9,387 bases of DNA from Dehalococcoidia bacterium (GTDB lineage: Bacteria > Chloroflexota > Dehalococcoidia > Dehalococcoidales > RBG-16-60-22): assembly GCA_030615655.1 (NCBI GenBank), contig JAUWYU010000047.1:1-9387 (forward strand). Reading direction: 5' to 3'. Position 1 is the first letter of the stretch; every line of letters starts with the position of its first letter. A program made the translations under genes and the position numbers. Under the pieces are notes generated by a model. That model was not told the DNA's origin. It saw only the letters and a program-made list of their open reading frames with translations, and searched no databases. This document shows positions 1 through 6,470 of the stretch, piece after piece.

Positions 1-578
1 TGACGTCTGTAAATAGTGAGGCGGAGCTGGCATATGAGGCACATTGGGTACCTGGGGAGGGCGGCCCCATCTTTGATATTGCAAAGACGACCGCCACCGA
101 TGACGTGCATGAGAAAGTCCTCGTGGAGACTGAGGAATACAGCTACTGGGAGACTGGTGATATTGTAGTAGGACACTCTGAGATAGACATCGTGGCGGCC
201 CACACCAGGGTGGACGGGGGCAACATAGTCTTCTGGCTGGAGGTCGTGGGACCCATCGCGGATGACGCCGATGTGCACTATAACTTTACTGTCTTTGCCG
301 GCACGTGGGAGGAGCGCGTCGTCAACGTGTACTATCGCAACGGCGAGGCCGGGTACAGTCTGCCAGAAGTAACCTGGGAGCTCATCCCCTGCCAATATTA
401 CAGATCGGACACTACCCTCATGATACTGGTGCCCAGGGACGTTGTGGGTATGCCTGCGGGATGGATGGTATCCGTCACGGCGTACGAGTACCGCAATGTC
501 GTGTGGGACGAGACTGGGACGAGGATTCTCTCCGGCGAGTTCCATCAGGACGGTGTGCTCCTGGAAGCTGAGGAGTAG
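1..578 (+). CDS. 3' part of an unrecognised beta-rich protein
   Basis: The reading frame is open from the left edge (first whole codon at position 3) to a TAG at 576-578, so at least 191 residues are visible and the start lies outside the window. The GTG at 105 is not preceded by a ribosome site, and in-frame protein-like sequence continues upstream of it, so I do not take it as the start. The visible part is mostly alternating hydrophobic/polar segments typical of a beta-sandwich, for example HTRVDGGNIVFWLEVVGPI followed by HYNFTVFAG, and later LMILVPRDVVG. This pattern loosely resembles DOMON-like or carbohydrate-binding beta-sandwich domains of exported proteins, but I cannot name a family. 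There is no C-terminal membrane helix; the tail is acidic (EAEE). Base composition is GC-rich, like the genes downstream and unlike the next gene. That it is coding is fairly certain; the function is unknown. Confidence 0.7.
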   Translation, partial: TSVNSEAELAYEAHWVPGEGGPIFDIAKTTATDDVHEKVLVETEEYSYWETGDIVVGHSEIDIVAAHTRVDGGNIVFWLEVVGPIADDADVHYNFTVFAGTWEERVVNVYYRNGEAGYSLPEVTWELIPCQYYRSDTTLMILVPRDVVGMPAGWMVSVTAYEYRNVVWDETGTRILSGEFHQDGVLLEAEE

Positions 579-609
579 TCAAGGCTGGCGCCTCTTTACA
601 TATAGACCC

Positions 610-638
610 GCAATTGTCATACCAGGGGGCACAATTGC
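610..638. repeat. 8-bp perfect inverted repeat, possible operator
   Basis: GCAATTGT at 610-617 is the exact reverse complement of ACAATTGC at 631-638, with a 13-nt spacer. Each arm contains the self-complementary hexamer CAATTG, and the two hexamers are centred 21 bp apart, about two helical turns. No T-run follows, so it does not look like an intrinsic terminator. It lies between the stop of the first gene and the likely promoter of the GH114 gene, where an operator for a dimeric regulator would be expected. Its role is inference only. Confidence 0.4.
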
Positions 639-696
639 TGACTCAGGCATGCGGGCTGGCAGAAATTGTAACCTCAGTGCACCTCGTAGCGCTTCG

Positions 697-726
697 TTCA
701 ATATTTCCAACAAGTTGTGGTAAAAT
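697..726 (+). promoter_or_regulatory. Possible extended -10 promoter for the GH114 gene
   Basis: TAAAAT at 721-726 matches TATAAT in five of six positions and is preceded by TG at 718-719 with one base between, an extended -10 arrangement. A weak -35 candidate, TTCAAT at 697-702, sits 18 nt upstream and matches TTGACA in only three of six positions. Transcription would begin near 733, giving a leader of about 55 nt before the ribosome site region ends. This is modest evidence from base matches alone. Confidence 0.35.
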
Positions 727-756
727 TTGTCAGATTTCAAAAAGATTGGACGGACT

Positions 757-788
757 CCGGTTTATCTACCGGTTAAAGGAGGTACAGA
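757..788 (+). promoter_or_regulatory. Small hairpin and perfect Shine-Dalgarno that fix the GH114 start
   Basis: AAAGGAGGT at 775-783 is a full Shine-Dalgarno match. The codon 6 nt after its GGAGG core is GTA at 789, which opens a frame encoding a classic lipoprotein signal peptide; the next usual start codon, GTG at 825, is 42 nt away and would remove most of that signal. A 5-bp hairpin (CCGGT 757-761, loop TTATCT, ACCGG 768-772) ends two bases before the Shine-Dalgarno and could affect access to it. The Shine-Dalgarno is certain as sequence; the hairpin's role is speculative. Confidence 0.6.
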
Positions 789-1781
789 GTAAAGAGGCCC
801 TTATTAGTAAGTATTCTAGCTATTGTGGTGGCTCTGATGTGGGGGTGTGGTAATCACGGTACTGACGAAGAACCGGCAACTCAAAGAGACTACCGGCAGG
901 ATATGCGTGACCTTGTCCGGGGTATTAGTGCCTGGGCCAAAGAGTTAAATCCGGACTTTATTATTATTCCCCAGAACGGACACGAACTGCTGGTCAGGGG
1001 CCAGAAGGCAAATGAATCACCTGCAAGCGCATACCTTTACGCAATAGATGGTGTCGGGCGGGAAGACCTCTTTTATGGATATGATAAGGATAATGTGGCC
1101 ACGCCGGAATCTGAGCGAAACTCTATGATTGCGTTTATGGATATTGCTGAGAATAACGGTGTTGAGGTTCTGGTTACTGACTATTGTTGGACTCAGTCAT
1201 TTGTGGATTATTCCTGCGAACACAATGCTGCCAGAGCCTATATATCGTTTGCAGCCGACCACAGAGCACTGGACAATATTCCAGCCTATCCGGTAGACCC
1301 CTGCAATGTCCATACTTCCGGTGTCACTTCGTTAGCAGACGCCATGAACTTTCTATATTTGATTGACCCGGGCTCGTTCCCCGATAAGGAGAGCTTTTTG
1401 AGTGCCCTGAGCGAAACAAATTATGATATTGTTATCATTGATTTATTCTATGATGACATTGCGCTGACCGCCGGAGAGGTTGCATCTTTAAAGATTAAAG
1501 CAAATGGAGGGTCTCGACTGGTAATTGCCTACATGAGTATTGGTGAGGCAGAGGACTACCGTTATTATTGGCAGACAGGATGGAAAACGGCTCACCCTTC
1601 GTGGCTGGTCGAGGAAAATCCGGAATGGCTTGGCAATTACAAAGTTCGTTACTGGGACGAGAATTGGCAGGAGGTTATCTATGGAAATGATGACTCCTAT
1701 CTGGAGAAGATTCTTAATGCGGGATTTGATGGTGTGTATCTCGATATTATCGATGCCTACGAATACTTTGAGGGTCGGTAA
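789..1781 (+). CDS. GH114/TM1410-family lipoprotein with half-domains in swapped order
   Basis: This is a predicted exported lipoprotein of the glycoside hydrolase 114 / TM1410 TIM-barrel family (alpha-1,4-polygalactosaminidase-like; often mislabelled cysteinyl-tRNA synthetase-related). Read from GTA at 789 it has 330 residues. Residues 2-3 are KR, 5-18 form a hydrophobic core, and M-W-G-C ends at Cys20, a lipobox-like site with an unusual Trp at -2. Residues about 35-163 match what I know as the family's C-terminal half: PQNGHEL at 61-67, IDGVGREDLFYG at 86-97, VLVTDY at 127-132. Residues about 184-330 match the N-terminal half: SIGEAEDYR at 250-258, GNYKVRYWD at 282-290, GFDGVYLDIIDAYEYF at 312-327, then stop. 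The order is therefore reversed, as in a circular permutation. The likely catalytic acids are Asp319 and Glu92, by analogy with fungal GH114 enzymes. Sampled lines are 38-45% GC against about 62-68% in neighbours, hinting at separate origin. The missing standard start and missing tail halves leave pseudogene as an alternative, although no internal stop is present. Confidence 0.8.
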   Translation, partial: VKRPLLVSILAIVVALMWGCGNHGTDEEPATQRDYRQDMRDLVRGISAWAKELNPDFIIIPQNGHELLVRGQKANESPASAYLYAIDGVGREDLFYGYDKDNVATPESERNSMIAFMDIAENNGVEVLVTDYCWTQSFVDYSCEHNAARAYISFAADHRALDNIPAYPVDPCNVHTSGVTSLADAMNFLYLIDPGSFPDKESFLSALSETNYDIVIIDLFYDDIALTAGEVASLKIKANGGSRLVIAYMSIGEAEDYRYYWQTGWKTAHPSWLVEENPEWLGNYKVRYWDENWQEVIYGNDDSYLEKILNAGFDGVYLDIIDAYEYFEGR

Positions 1782-1842
1782 AACGGGTATGGTGTGGGCA
1801 AAAGTAGCTCGCCCTTGTACATCCGGAATAGAACTATAAATC

Positions 1843-1871
1843 TTGATTAATTTCTCCCCATTGGTTATACT
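1843..1871 (+). promoter_or_regulatory. Promoter of the propeller-ABC operon
   Basis: TTGATT at 1843-1848 (four of six to TTGACA) and TATACT at 1866-1871 (five of six to TATAAT) are separated by exactly 17 nt, the ideal sigma70 spacing. Transcription would start near 1878, giving a leader of about 30 nt before the ATG at 1907. The -10 hexamer is the same as that proposed for rph. It implies that the operon is transcribed independently of the GH114 gene. Confidence 0.6.
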
Positions 1872-1906
1872 CCACACTGAGGTAGAGGAGAGAGATAAAG
1901 GCCGGT

Positions 1907-4900
1907 ATGGTGAAGTTCTCGCGTTGTGTGGTTTTATATCTGGTAATATCCGTTCTCTTCGCTTTAGCTGTGGCCGGGAGCATGGTATCGGGCTCCTCGG
2001 TTTCATCAGCTGTTTCCCCTGGTCGTCCGTCCGCACTCCCCGCTCCGTCAGCCTCCCTTGAGCCATCTGTCGATTTCATACAGGCGGGATTGAGCGGAGA
2101 TATTGAGGCGGATATCACGGTCATGGAACTGGCCCAGGGAGAAAAAGCGGTGCTTCTGGGTACCTCAAGAGGACTCTATTCCGTCTCCCGGGGTGCTCTG
2201 CTTAACTATATTGCCACGCCGAACTCTGTTGTGGATATTGCCCTTCTCGATGATGTGACCGGGGACGGCCAGCAGGATATTGTTCTGGTTGTTTGGGATA
2301 CCTACTTCCCTAATATTCGATGCCATGATAGCGCTACCGGCGCCAGGGTATGGCAGTTTATCCCGAAACAGGAGGTCTTTGTTGATAACCTGATGTGGAC
2401 TGAACAGCAGACACTCACCTTCGACATTGAAGCTCTCTATGTCAATGACGACAATATTCAGGATGTAGTTGCCACCTCGGGCTACTGGGTCTATGCCATT
2501 GATGGTCAAACCGGCAGCAAGATTTGGAATTACGAGGCTGCCAATAACCTCTGGAAGATAGCGGTTACCGCCGACCTCGATGGGGACGGTACTCCCGACC
2601 TTGCCGTAGGGGGGCAAAACGGGTTCATGCATGTTCTCAGCGGTAAAGATGGCGCACTTCTCTGGCGGGATAGGATAGCTGAAAAATATGATGTCATCGG
2701 TAACAAGGGTGCGGTCTGGGCTACCGTCGACCGCTCGGTTTGGGACATCGTGCCTGTCGGCAGCCGGGGTAACTCCCGGGCAATAGTCAGTTCCGAGGAC
2801 GGCATGGTGCGTCTTATCGACCTCAATGATGGCGTCATTGAATGGGAAATCCGGGTCATCGACTACGTAATGGCTCTGCAGTATGAGTATTATCAGCAAA
2901 CGTGGAAAAAGCCCACCAGCCCCGGCGACCTGAACTTCTTCAACCTCAAGGTTCGCCTGGTCTCTGATATTACGGGAGACGGTATCGAGGAAGTCCTGGC
3001 CTCCACCTATGTCGGGCAAGCCGGACAGAGTGTGTTGGGAAAGTCCGGACTGTTTATGCTAAACGGCGCCTCAGGGCTGTTGATATGGCAAAAGATGTTG
3101 GACCTGGGGAACATCTCTCAGGTGGAGGTAGTTGCCATTGATGGTGAACAGGTCGCTCTCTTGCCCCAGGGAAAGTCGGGCTTCACTGATAAGATAGGGG
3201 TGATTGACCTCGAAGATGGCACGTCTCTGGAACTCATCGAGATAGAGTCTGGCCCCGAATCGGCCGGCGATAACAGGTATGCCGTCAGAGACTTGGGTGA
3301 TGACACCTTTATTCTTGCCTCAAACTCTGGAGACCTGCTCCTGGTCTCAACTGACGGCGATGTGCTCTGGGACTACCCCAGGATAGCTGATATTGCCGTG
3401 GAGCAGGGTGAGTTCTGTGGCGATGGAGCTGAAGACTTTCTCGTACGGTCGAAAACCTATACCTCAGGGGGACGCGAAGCCACTCCTACCGCCAGAGTCC
3501 TCTACGTGATAGATGGGGCCACCAGGCAGAAGGCCTGGTCCTACGAGGTGCCCTATGAGGAGTTCGTGGCTACCGGCGGTATCAGCGACATCCAGATAAC
3601 CCCCGATATTAATGGGGATGGCAGGCAGGATATTGTCGGCTTTCTCCAGGTACCTGAATGGGAACGGGACGATGAAGAATTCGGTGAGGATTCCCGAATC
3701 ATCCTGCTCAGCGGCAGGGACGGCACCGTCCTGCTTGAGCAGCCGGTCACTGACCGGACCTACTATGGCGTCTGGGAGAAGCTCTATCAGGACCCGTCTT
3801 ACCGGGAGAAATATATACGCCAGTGGCATGAGCAGGAATTACAGAGACAGCTGGACGAGATAGAATGGGATATGCGTCAGCATGACACGCCTGAAGACGA
3901 GATTCAACAGCGTTTGAGCGAGGAGGAGGAGGGCAGGCGCCGGAACTTTGAGGAGAACGAGTTGCCCAAGCAGCTTGATAACTTGCGGGAGCGCCTGGCA
4001 AATGAGGAGCAACACCGGAAAATCAATAAATGGATTCTGTCCCTCGGTGTGGCTCGGTTTCTTCAGGGAGGACCGGCCCCGGTCTGCCTTATGGTCAGGA
4101 CCCCGCGCGATATATATCTTCTGGACCCCGCCGGGGAGACCCTGCTGACTTGGACCTTTGATCCTGGGAGCTATCACGCGCCGTATGGCGAGGAGACCGA
4201 ACTTCCGCCCGGCGTCAAGCCTGGCGCCGAGGGATTGCACTGGACAAGGATGCTGGTGCTTGACGACATCAACGGGGATGGTGGGGACGACCTGGTTATG
4301 TTCACTCACAGGGAGATATATATATTTGCCACTGATATTGATGCTCGGACGGGCGACCTTGATTTCTATGATTTCCTGACGATTGAGGTCGAGGAGGGGA
4401 TAGACGGACAGCAGGGTTGGCTGGCGGACGACATCGATGGCGACGGCATCAGGGAATTTTTCTACTTCAGGCATCAGGAGAACCGGTCTCCACTGCTCAC
4501 CTTTGTGTCGCCGGCCACCGGTGAAAGGCTCCTTGAGATGGAGTATGACCCTAACAGCTCCACCTTCGACCCCGGCTGTGCCGATTTTGATGGCGACGGT
4601 TACCCCGATACCCTGCTGTGTCAGAGATGGGTCGAGGGGAAAGAGGGACCCAGGCTCGAGGTGAGGAGCGGCCGGGACCAGTCGGTTATCTGGGAGTTCA
4701 ACGACTACCGGGCTGACCACCTTTTTAACCTGGTGGGATACTGGGGTAGCTTCATGCCTGCCTGCCCTGTTTCCGATATCTCGGGCGATGGTGTCACCGA
4801 CCTTGCCCTCATTAAGAATCTCACCTGGCAGCCTGGCGCCCAGATTGTACTCTATGATGTTACCCATGATAAGGAAGTGAACAATATCGTTTTAGAAGAG

Positions 4901-5539
4901 ATAGACCCCACCAGCCACCACGACCGCAGGTGGCACCCCGGATTTCTGGTGAAAGAGATAACCGATGTCAATGGTGACGGCTCCAGTGAACTGGCATTGA
5001 TTATCGCCCTCGGTCAGACCGATAGGACCAAGGAATGGCAGCTTATGGTCGTGGATATTCATAATGGTGAGTTGCTCGCCGATTTTCAGGTCATGGGCTC
5101 TGACTTCATTGAGCTGCCCCGGGGGACTGGGTTCGGGATGACCGGGTTAGGCGGTGAGCTCTACATTCTGGATGTGGCCAGTGACCTTCGGATTACCTCC
5201 CCGGCTGAGGGAAGTGTTCAGACATCCCCGGTGACCGTCGAGTGGACTGGGGCTGGCGAGGGCGCCTTCAACCAGATTTTTGTGGATGGAACGGAGGTCG
5301 GGCGGACCAATGAGAATGAGTTCACCGTGGCCGTCGCTCAGGGAGAGCATGAGCTTAAGATTCGCTCCGTTGATGAATATGGACGGGGCATCTATCGGAC
5401 GGTAAACTTTGATTTGGAGAAAGGCTCCGCATCAACCGGCCTGATTATTTGGCTGATTCTGTTCCTCATAATCACTCTCGCCCCGGCGCTGTGGGGATTC
5501 ATTGTCAGATATCGCCGTAGGAGGGCGCGTCATGGATAA
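1907..5539 (+). CDS. Membrane-anchored FG-GAP/PQQ-like beta-propeller surface protein
   Basis: A 1210-residue extracytoplasmic protein, presumably a binding or scaffold partner for the ABC transporter encoded next. It starts at ATG 1907 after AAAGG (1897-1901). Residues about 7-28 form a Sec-type signal peptide, followed by a Ser/Pro-rich linker to about 52. The body has about eleven Asp-rich FG-GAP/dockerin-like loops, beginning near residues 115, 179, 222, 353, 503, 567, 786, 841, 893, 957 and 1019; good examples are DLDGDGTPDL, DINGDGRQDI and DFDGDGYPD. They are interleaved with PQQ-propeller-like blade strands such as GSKIWNYE, GALLWRD and DVLWDYP. At least two propellers would fit this length. 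A charged, Glu/Arg/Gln-rich coiled coil (about 632-705) interrupts the repeats. An Ig-like domain follows at about 1093-1172, then a transmembrane helix at about 1179-1200 and the basic tail RYRRRRARHG, giving an outside body with a cytoplasmic C-terminus. The last 8 nt overlap the ATPase gene. The ligand is unknown; the loops probably bind calcium (family knowledge). Confidence 0.85.
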   Translation: MVKFSRCVVLYLVISVLFALAVAGSMVSGSSVSSAVSPGRPSALPAPSASLEPSVDFIQAGLSGDIEADITVMELAQGEKAVLLGTSRGLYSVSRGALLNYIATPNSVVDIALLDDVTGDGQQDIVLVVWDTYFPNIRCHDSATGARVWQFIPKQEVFVDNLMWTEQQTLTFDIEALYVNDDNIQDVVATSGYWVYAIDGQTGSKIWNYEAANNLWKIAVTADLDGDGTPDLAVGGQNGFMHVLSGKDGALLWRDRIAEKYDVIGNKGAVWATVDRSVWDIVPVGSRGNSRAIVSSEDGMVRLIDLNDGVIEWEIRVIDYVMALQYEYYQQTWKKPTSPGDLNFFNLKVRLVSDITGDGIEEVLASTYVGQAGQSVLGKSGLFMLNGASGLLIWQKMLDLGNISQVEVVAIDGEQVALLPQGKSGFTDKIGVIDLEDGTSLELIEIESGPESAGDNRYAVRDLGDDTFILASNSGDLLLVSTDGDVLWDYPRIADIAVEQGEFCGDGAEDFLVRSKTYTSGGREATPTARVLYVIDGATRQKAWSYEVPYEEFVATGGISDIQITPDINGDGRQDIVGFLQVPEWERDDEEFGEDSRIILLSGRDGTVLLEQPVTDRTYYGVWEKLYQDPSYREKYIRQWHEQELQRQLDEIEWDMRQHDTPEDEIQQRLSEEEEGRRRNFEENELPKQLDNLRERLANEEQHRKINKWILSLGVARFLQGGPAPVCLMVRTPRDIYLLDPAGETLLTWTFDPGSYHAPYGEETELPPGVKPGAEGLHWTRMLVLDDINGDGGDDLVMFTHREIYIFATDIDARTGDLDFYDFLTIEVEEGIDGQQGWLADDIDGDGIREFFYFRHQENRSPLLTFVSPATGERLLEMEYDPNSSTFDPGCADFDGDGYPDTLLCQRWVEGKEGPRLEVRSGRDQSVIWEFNDYRADHLFNLVGYWGSFMPACPVSDISGDGVTDLALIKNLTWQPGAQIVLYDVTHDKEVNNIVLEEIDPTSHHDRRWHPGFLVKEITDVNGDGSSELALIIALGQTDRTKEWQLMVVDIHNGELLADFQVMGSDFIELPRGTGFGMTGLGGELYILDVASDLRITSPAEGSVQTSPVTVEWTGAGEGAFNQIFVDGTEVGRTNENEFTVAVAQGEHELKIRSVDEYGRGIYRTVNFDLEKGSASTGLIIWLILFLIITLAPALWGFIVRYRRRRARHG
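5519..5531 (+). promoter_or_regulatory. Ribosome site of the ABC ATPase inside the propeller gene
   Basis: AGGAGG at 5519-5524 lies 7 nt before the ATG at 5532. It sits within the codons for the basic C-terminal tail of the upstream protein, whose TAA is at 5537-5539. This overlap favours translational coupling and decides in favour of ATG 5532 over an in-frame TTG at 5502, which has no comparable site. Confidence 0.8.
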
Positions 5540-6467
5540 TGGCCTTATGATTGAAACCAAAGACCTGACTAAAAATTTCGGGGACTTCACCGCTGTGGAT
5601 GGCATCGCTCTGGCGGTGCAGAAAGGGACTATCCACGGCTTTGTCGGACCCAATGGCGCCGGGAAGACAACCACCATGAAAATGCTTATCGGGGCTCTCA
5701 GGTGCACCCGGGGAGAGGGGTATATTAAAGGATATGAGATTGGCTCCACCCCGGCCAGGCAGCTTATTGGCTACTCCCCGGAGCAAACGTTTTTCTACAA
5801 GGATATGATTGCCTCCGACTACATAGCCTATATGGCAAGAATCTGTGGGGTAAAAAGGGAAGATGCCAGAAAGAAAGCCCTGGAGCTTCTCGATTGGCTT
5901 GACCTGGGAAATTTCTCCGAGAGTAAAGTGGGTGGTTTTAGCGCTGGCATGAAGCAGAGGCTCAGTCTGGGTCAGGCCCTGATACACGAGCCTGAACTGC
6001 TCATCCTCGATGAGCCCACTGCCAATATGGACCCCACGGGAAGGCTGTCTATTCTGGATAAACTGAGGCAGCTCGCACAGGAGAAAGAGGTGACTATCTT
6101 TCTCTCCAGTCACATCCTCTCCGAACTGGAGCAGATCGTCGATTTCATGACAATGATTGATAAGGGGCAGATTGTGGTGGAGGGGAATATGGCTGAGTTG
6201 AGAAAAAGGTTCTCCGGGAACCACTTCCTGCTCAAGACCTCGCACAATGATGCTGTGATGAAGGCAATGAAGGCTAAAGGGCTCTTCAGAGAAGGCTGGA
6301 TTGATAACGAGGACTTTATTCACCTGATAAGCGATGAAGCAACCTCTCTGAGAAGAGAGATGGTCGCGGCGGTCGCTCGAATCGGCGCTGAGCTTGAGCA
6401 TTTCAGCGAGGAACGGGCAACTCTTCAGGATATCTACCGTAAAACAATGGGGATGGAAGAGGAATAG
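5532..6467 (+). CDS. ABC transporter ATP-binding protein (NosF/CcmA-like)
   Basis: The cytoplasmic ATPase subunit of an ABC-2 type transporter, 311 residues from ATG 5532. Visible motifs are Walker A GPNGAGKTT at residues 39-47; a Q-loop region with GYSPEQ; the signature FSAGMKQR at 136-143, where SAGM replaces the textbook SGGQ as is common in this subfamily; Walker B LLILDEPT with Asp160/Glu161; and switch histidine 194 in SSHILSE. The C-terminal 90 or so residues after VVEGNMAEL form the accessory domain usual in NosF/drug-exporter ATPases. The gene overlaps the propeller gene by 8 nt and is followed after 3 nt by the permease, so the three products are almost certainly made together. All catalytic residues are present, so it should be active. 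It moves or extrudes a substrate, or supports assembly, using ATP hydrolysis; the substrate cannot be read from the ATPase. Confidence 0.95.
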   Translation: MDNGLMIETKDLTKNFGDFTAVDGIALAVQKGTIHGFVGPNGAGKTTTMKMLIGALRCTRGEGYIKGYEIGSTPARQLIGYSPEQTFFYKDMIASDYIAYMARICGVKREDARKKALELLDWLDLGNFSESKVGGFSAGMKQRLSLGQALIHEPELLILDEPTANMDPTGRLSILDKLRQLAQEKEVTIFLSSHILSELEQIVDFMTMIDKGQIVVEGNMAELRKRFSGNHFLLKTSHNDAVMKAMKAKGLFREGWIDNEDFIHLISDEATSLRREMVAAVARIGAELEHFSEERATLQDIYRKTMGMEEE

Positions 6468-6470
6468 GGT

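Noticed and set aside
582..597. AGGC-TGGC-GCCT hairpin followed by CTTT as a terminator of the first gene
   Set aside because: The stem is only 4 bp and the T-run is three bases; too weak to call.
825..1781. Annotation of this gene as cysteinyl-tRNA synthetase-related
   Set aside because: Older database names for TM1410/MJ1477-type proteins use this label, but no synthetase signature (HIGH, KMSKS) is present, and the signal peptide points to export.
1796..1814. GGGC/GCCC inverted repeat after the GH114 gene as a terminator
   Set aside because: Four base pairs with an 11-nt loop and no T-tract; likely chance.
1782..1906. Remnant of a missing GH114 C-terminal half downstream of the gene
   Set aside because: The gene's own frame and the next forward frame after the stop give no family motif such as PQNG or GREDLFY; the region holds only the promoter and leader of the next operon.
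3839..4867. Long open frame on the minus strand (342 codons) opposite the propeller gene
   Set aside because: It lies wholly within the strongly supported propeller gene, has no recognisable domain, and no operon context; it is a shadow of codon bias.
2249..5005. DNA-level tandem repeats in the propeller gene
   Set aside because: The Asp-rich motifs recur in the protein but the DNA between them differs; this is protein domain repetition, not a DNA repeat array.
5502..5531. Upstream TTG start for the ABC ATPase
   Set aside because: It lacks a ribosome site and would add residues outside the family; ATG 5532 has AGGAGG 7 nt upstream.
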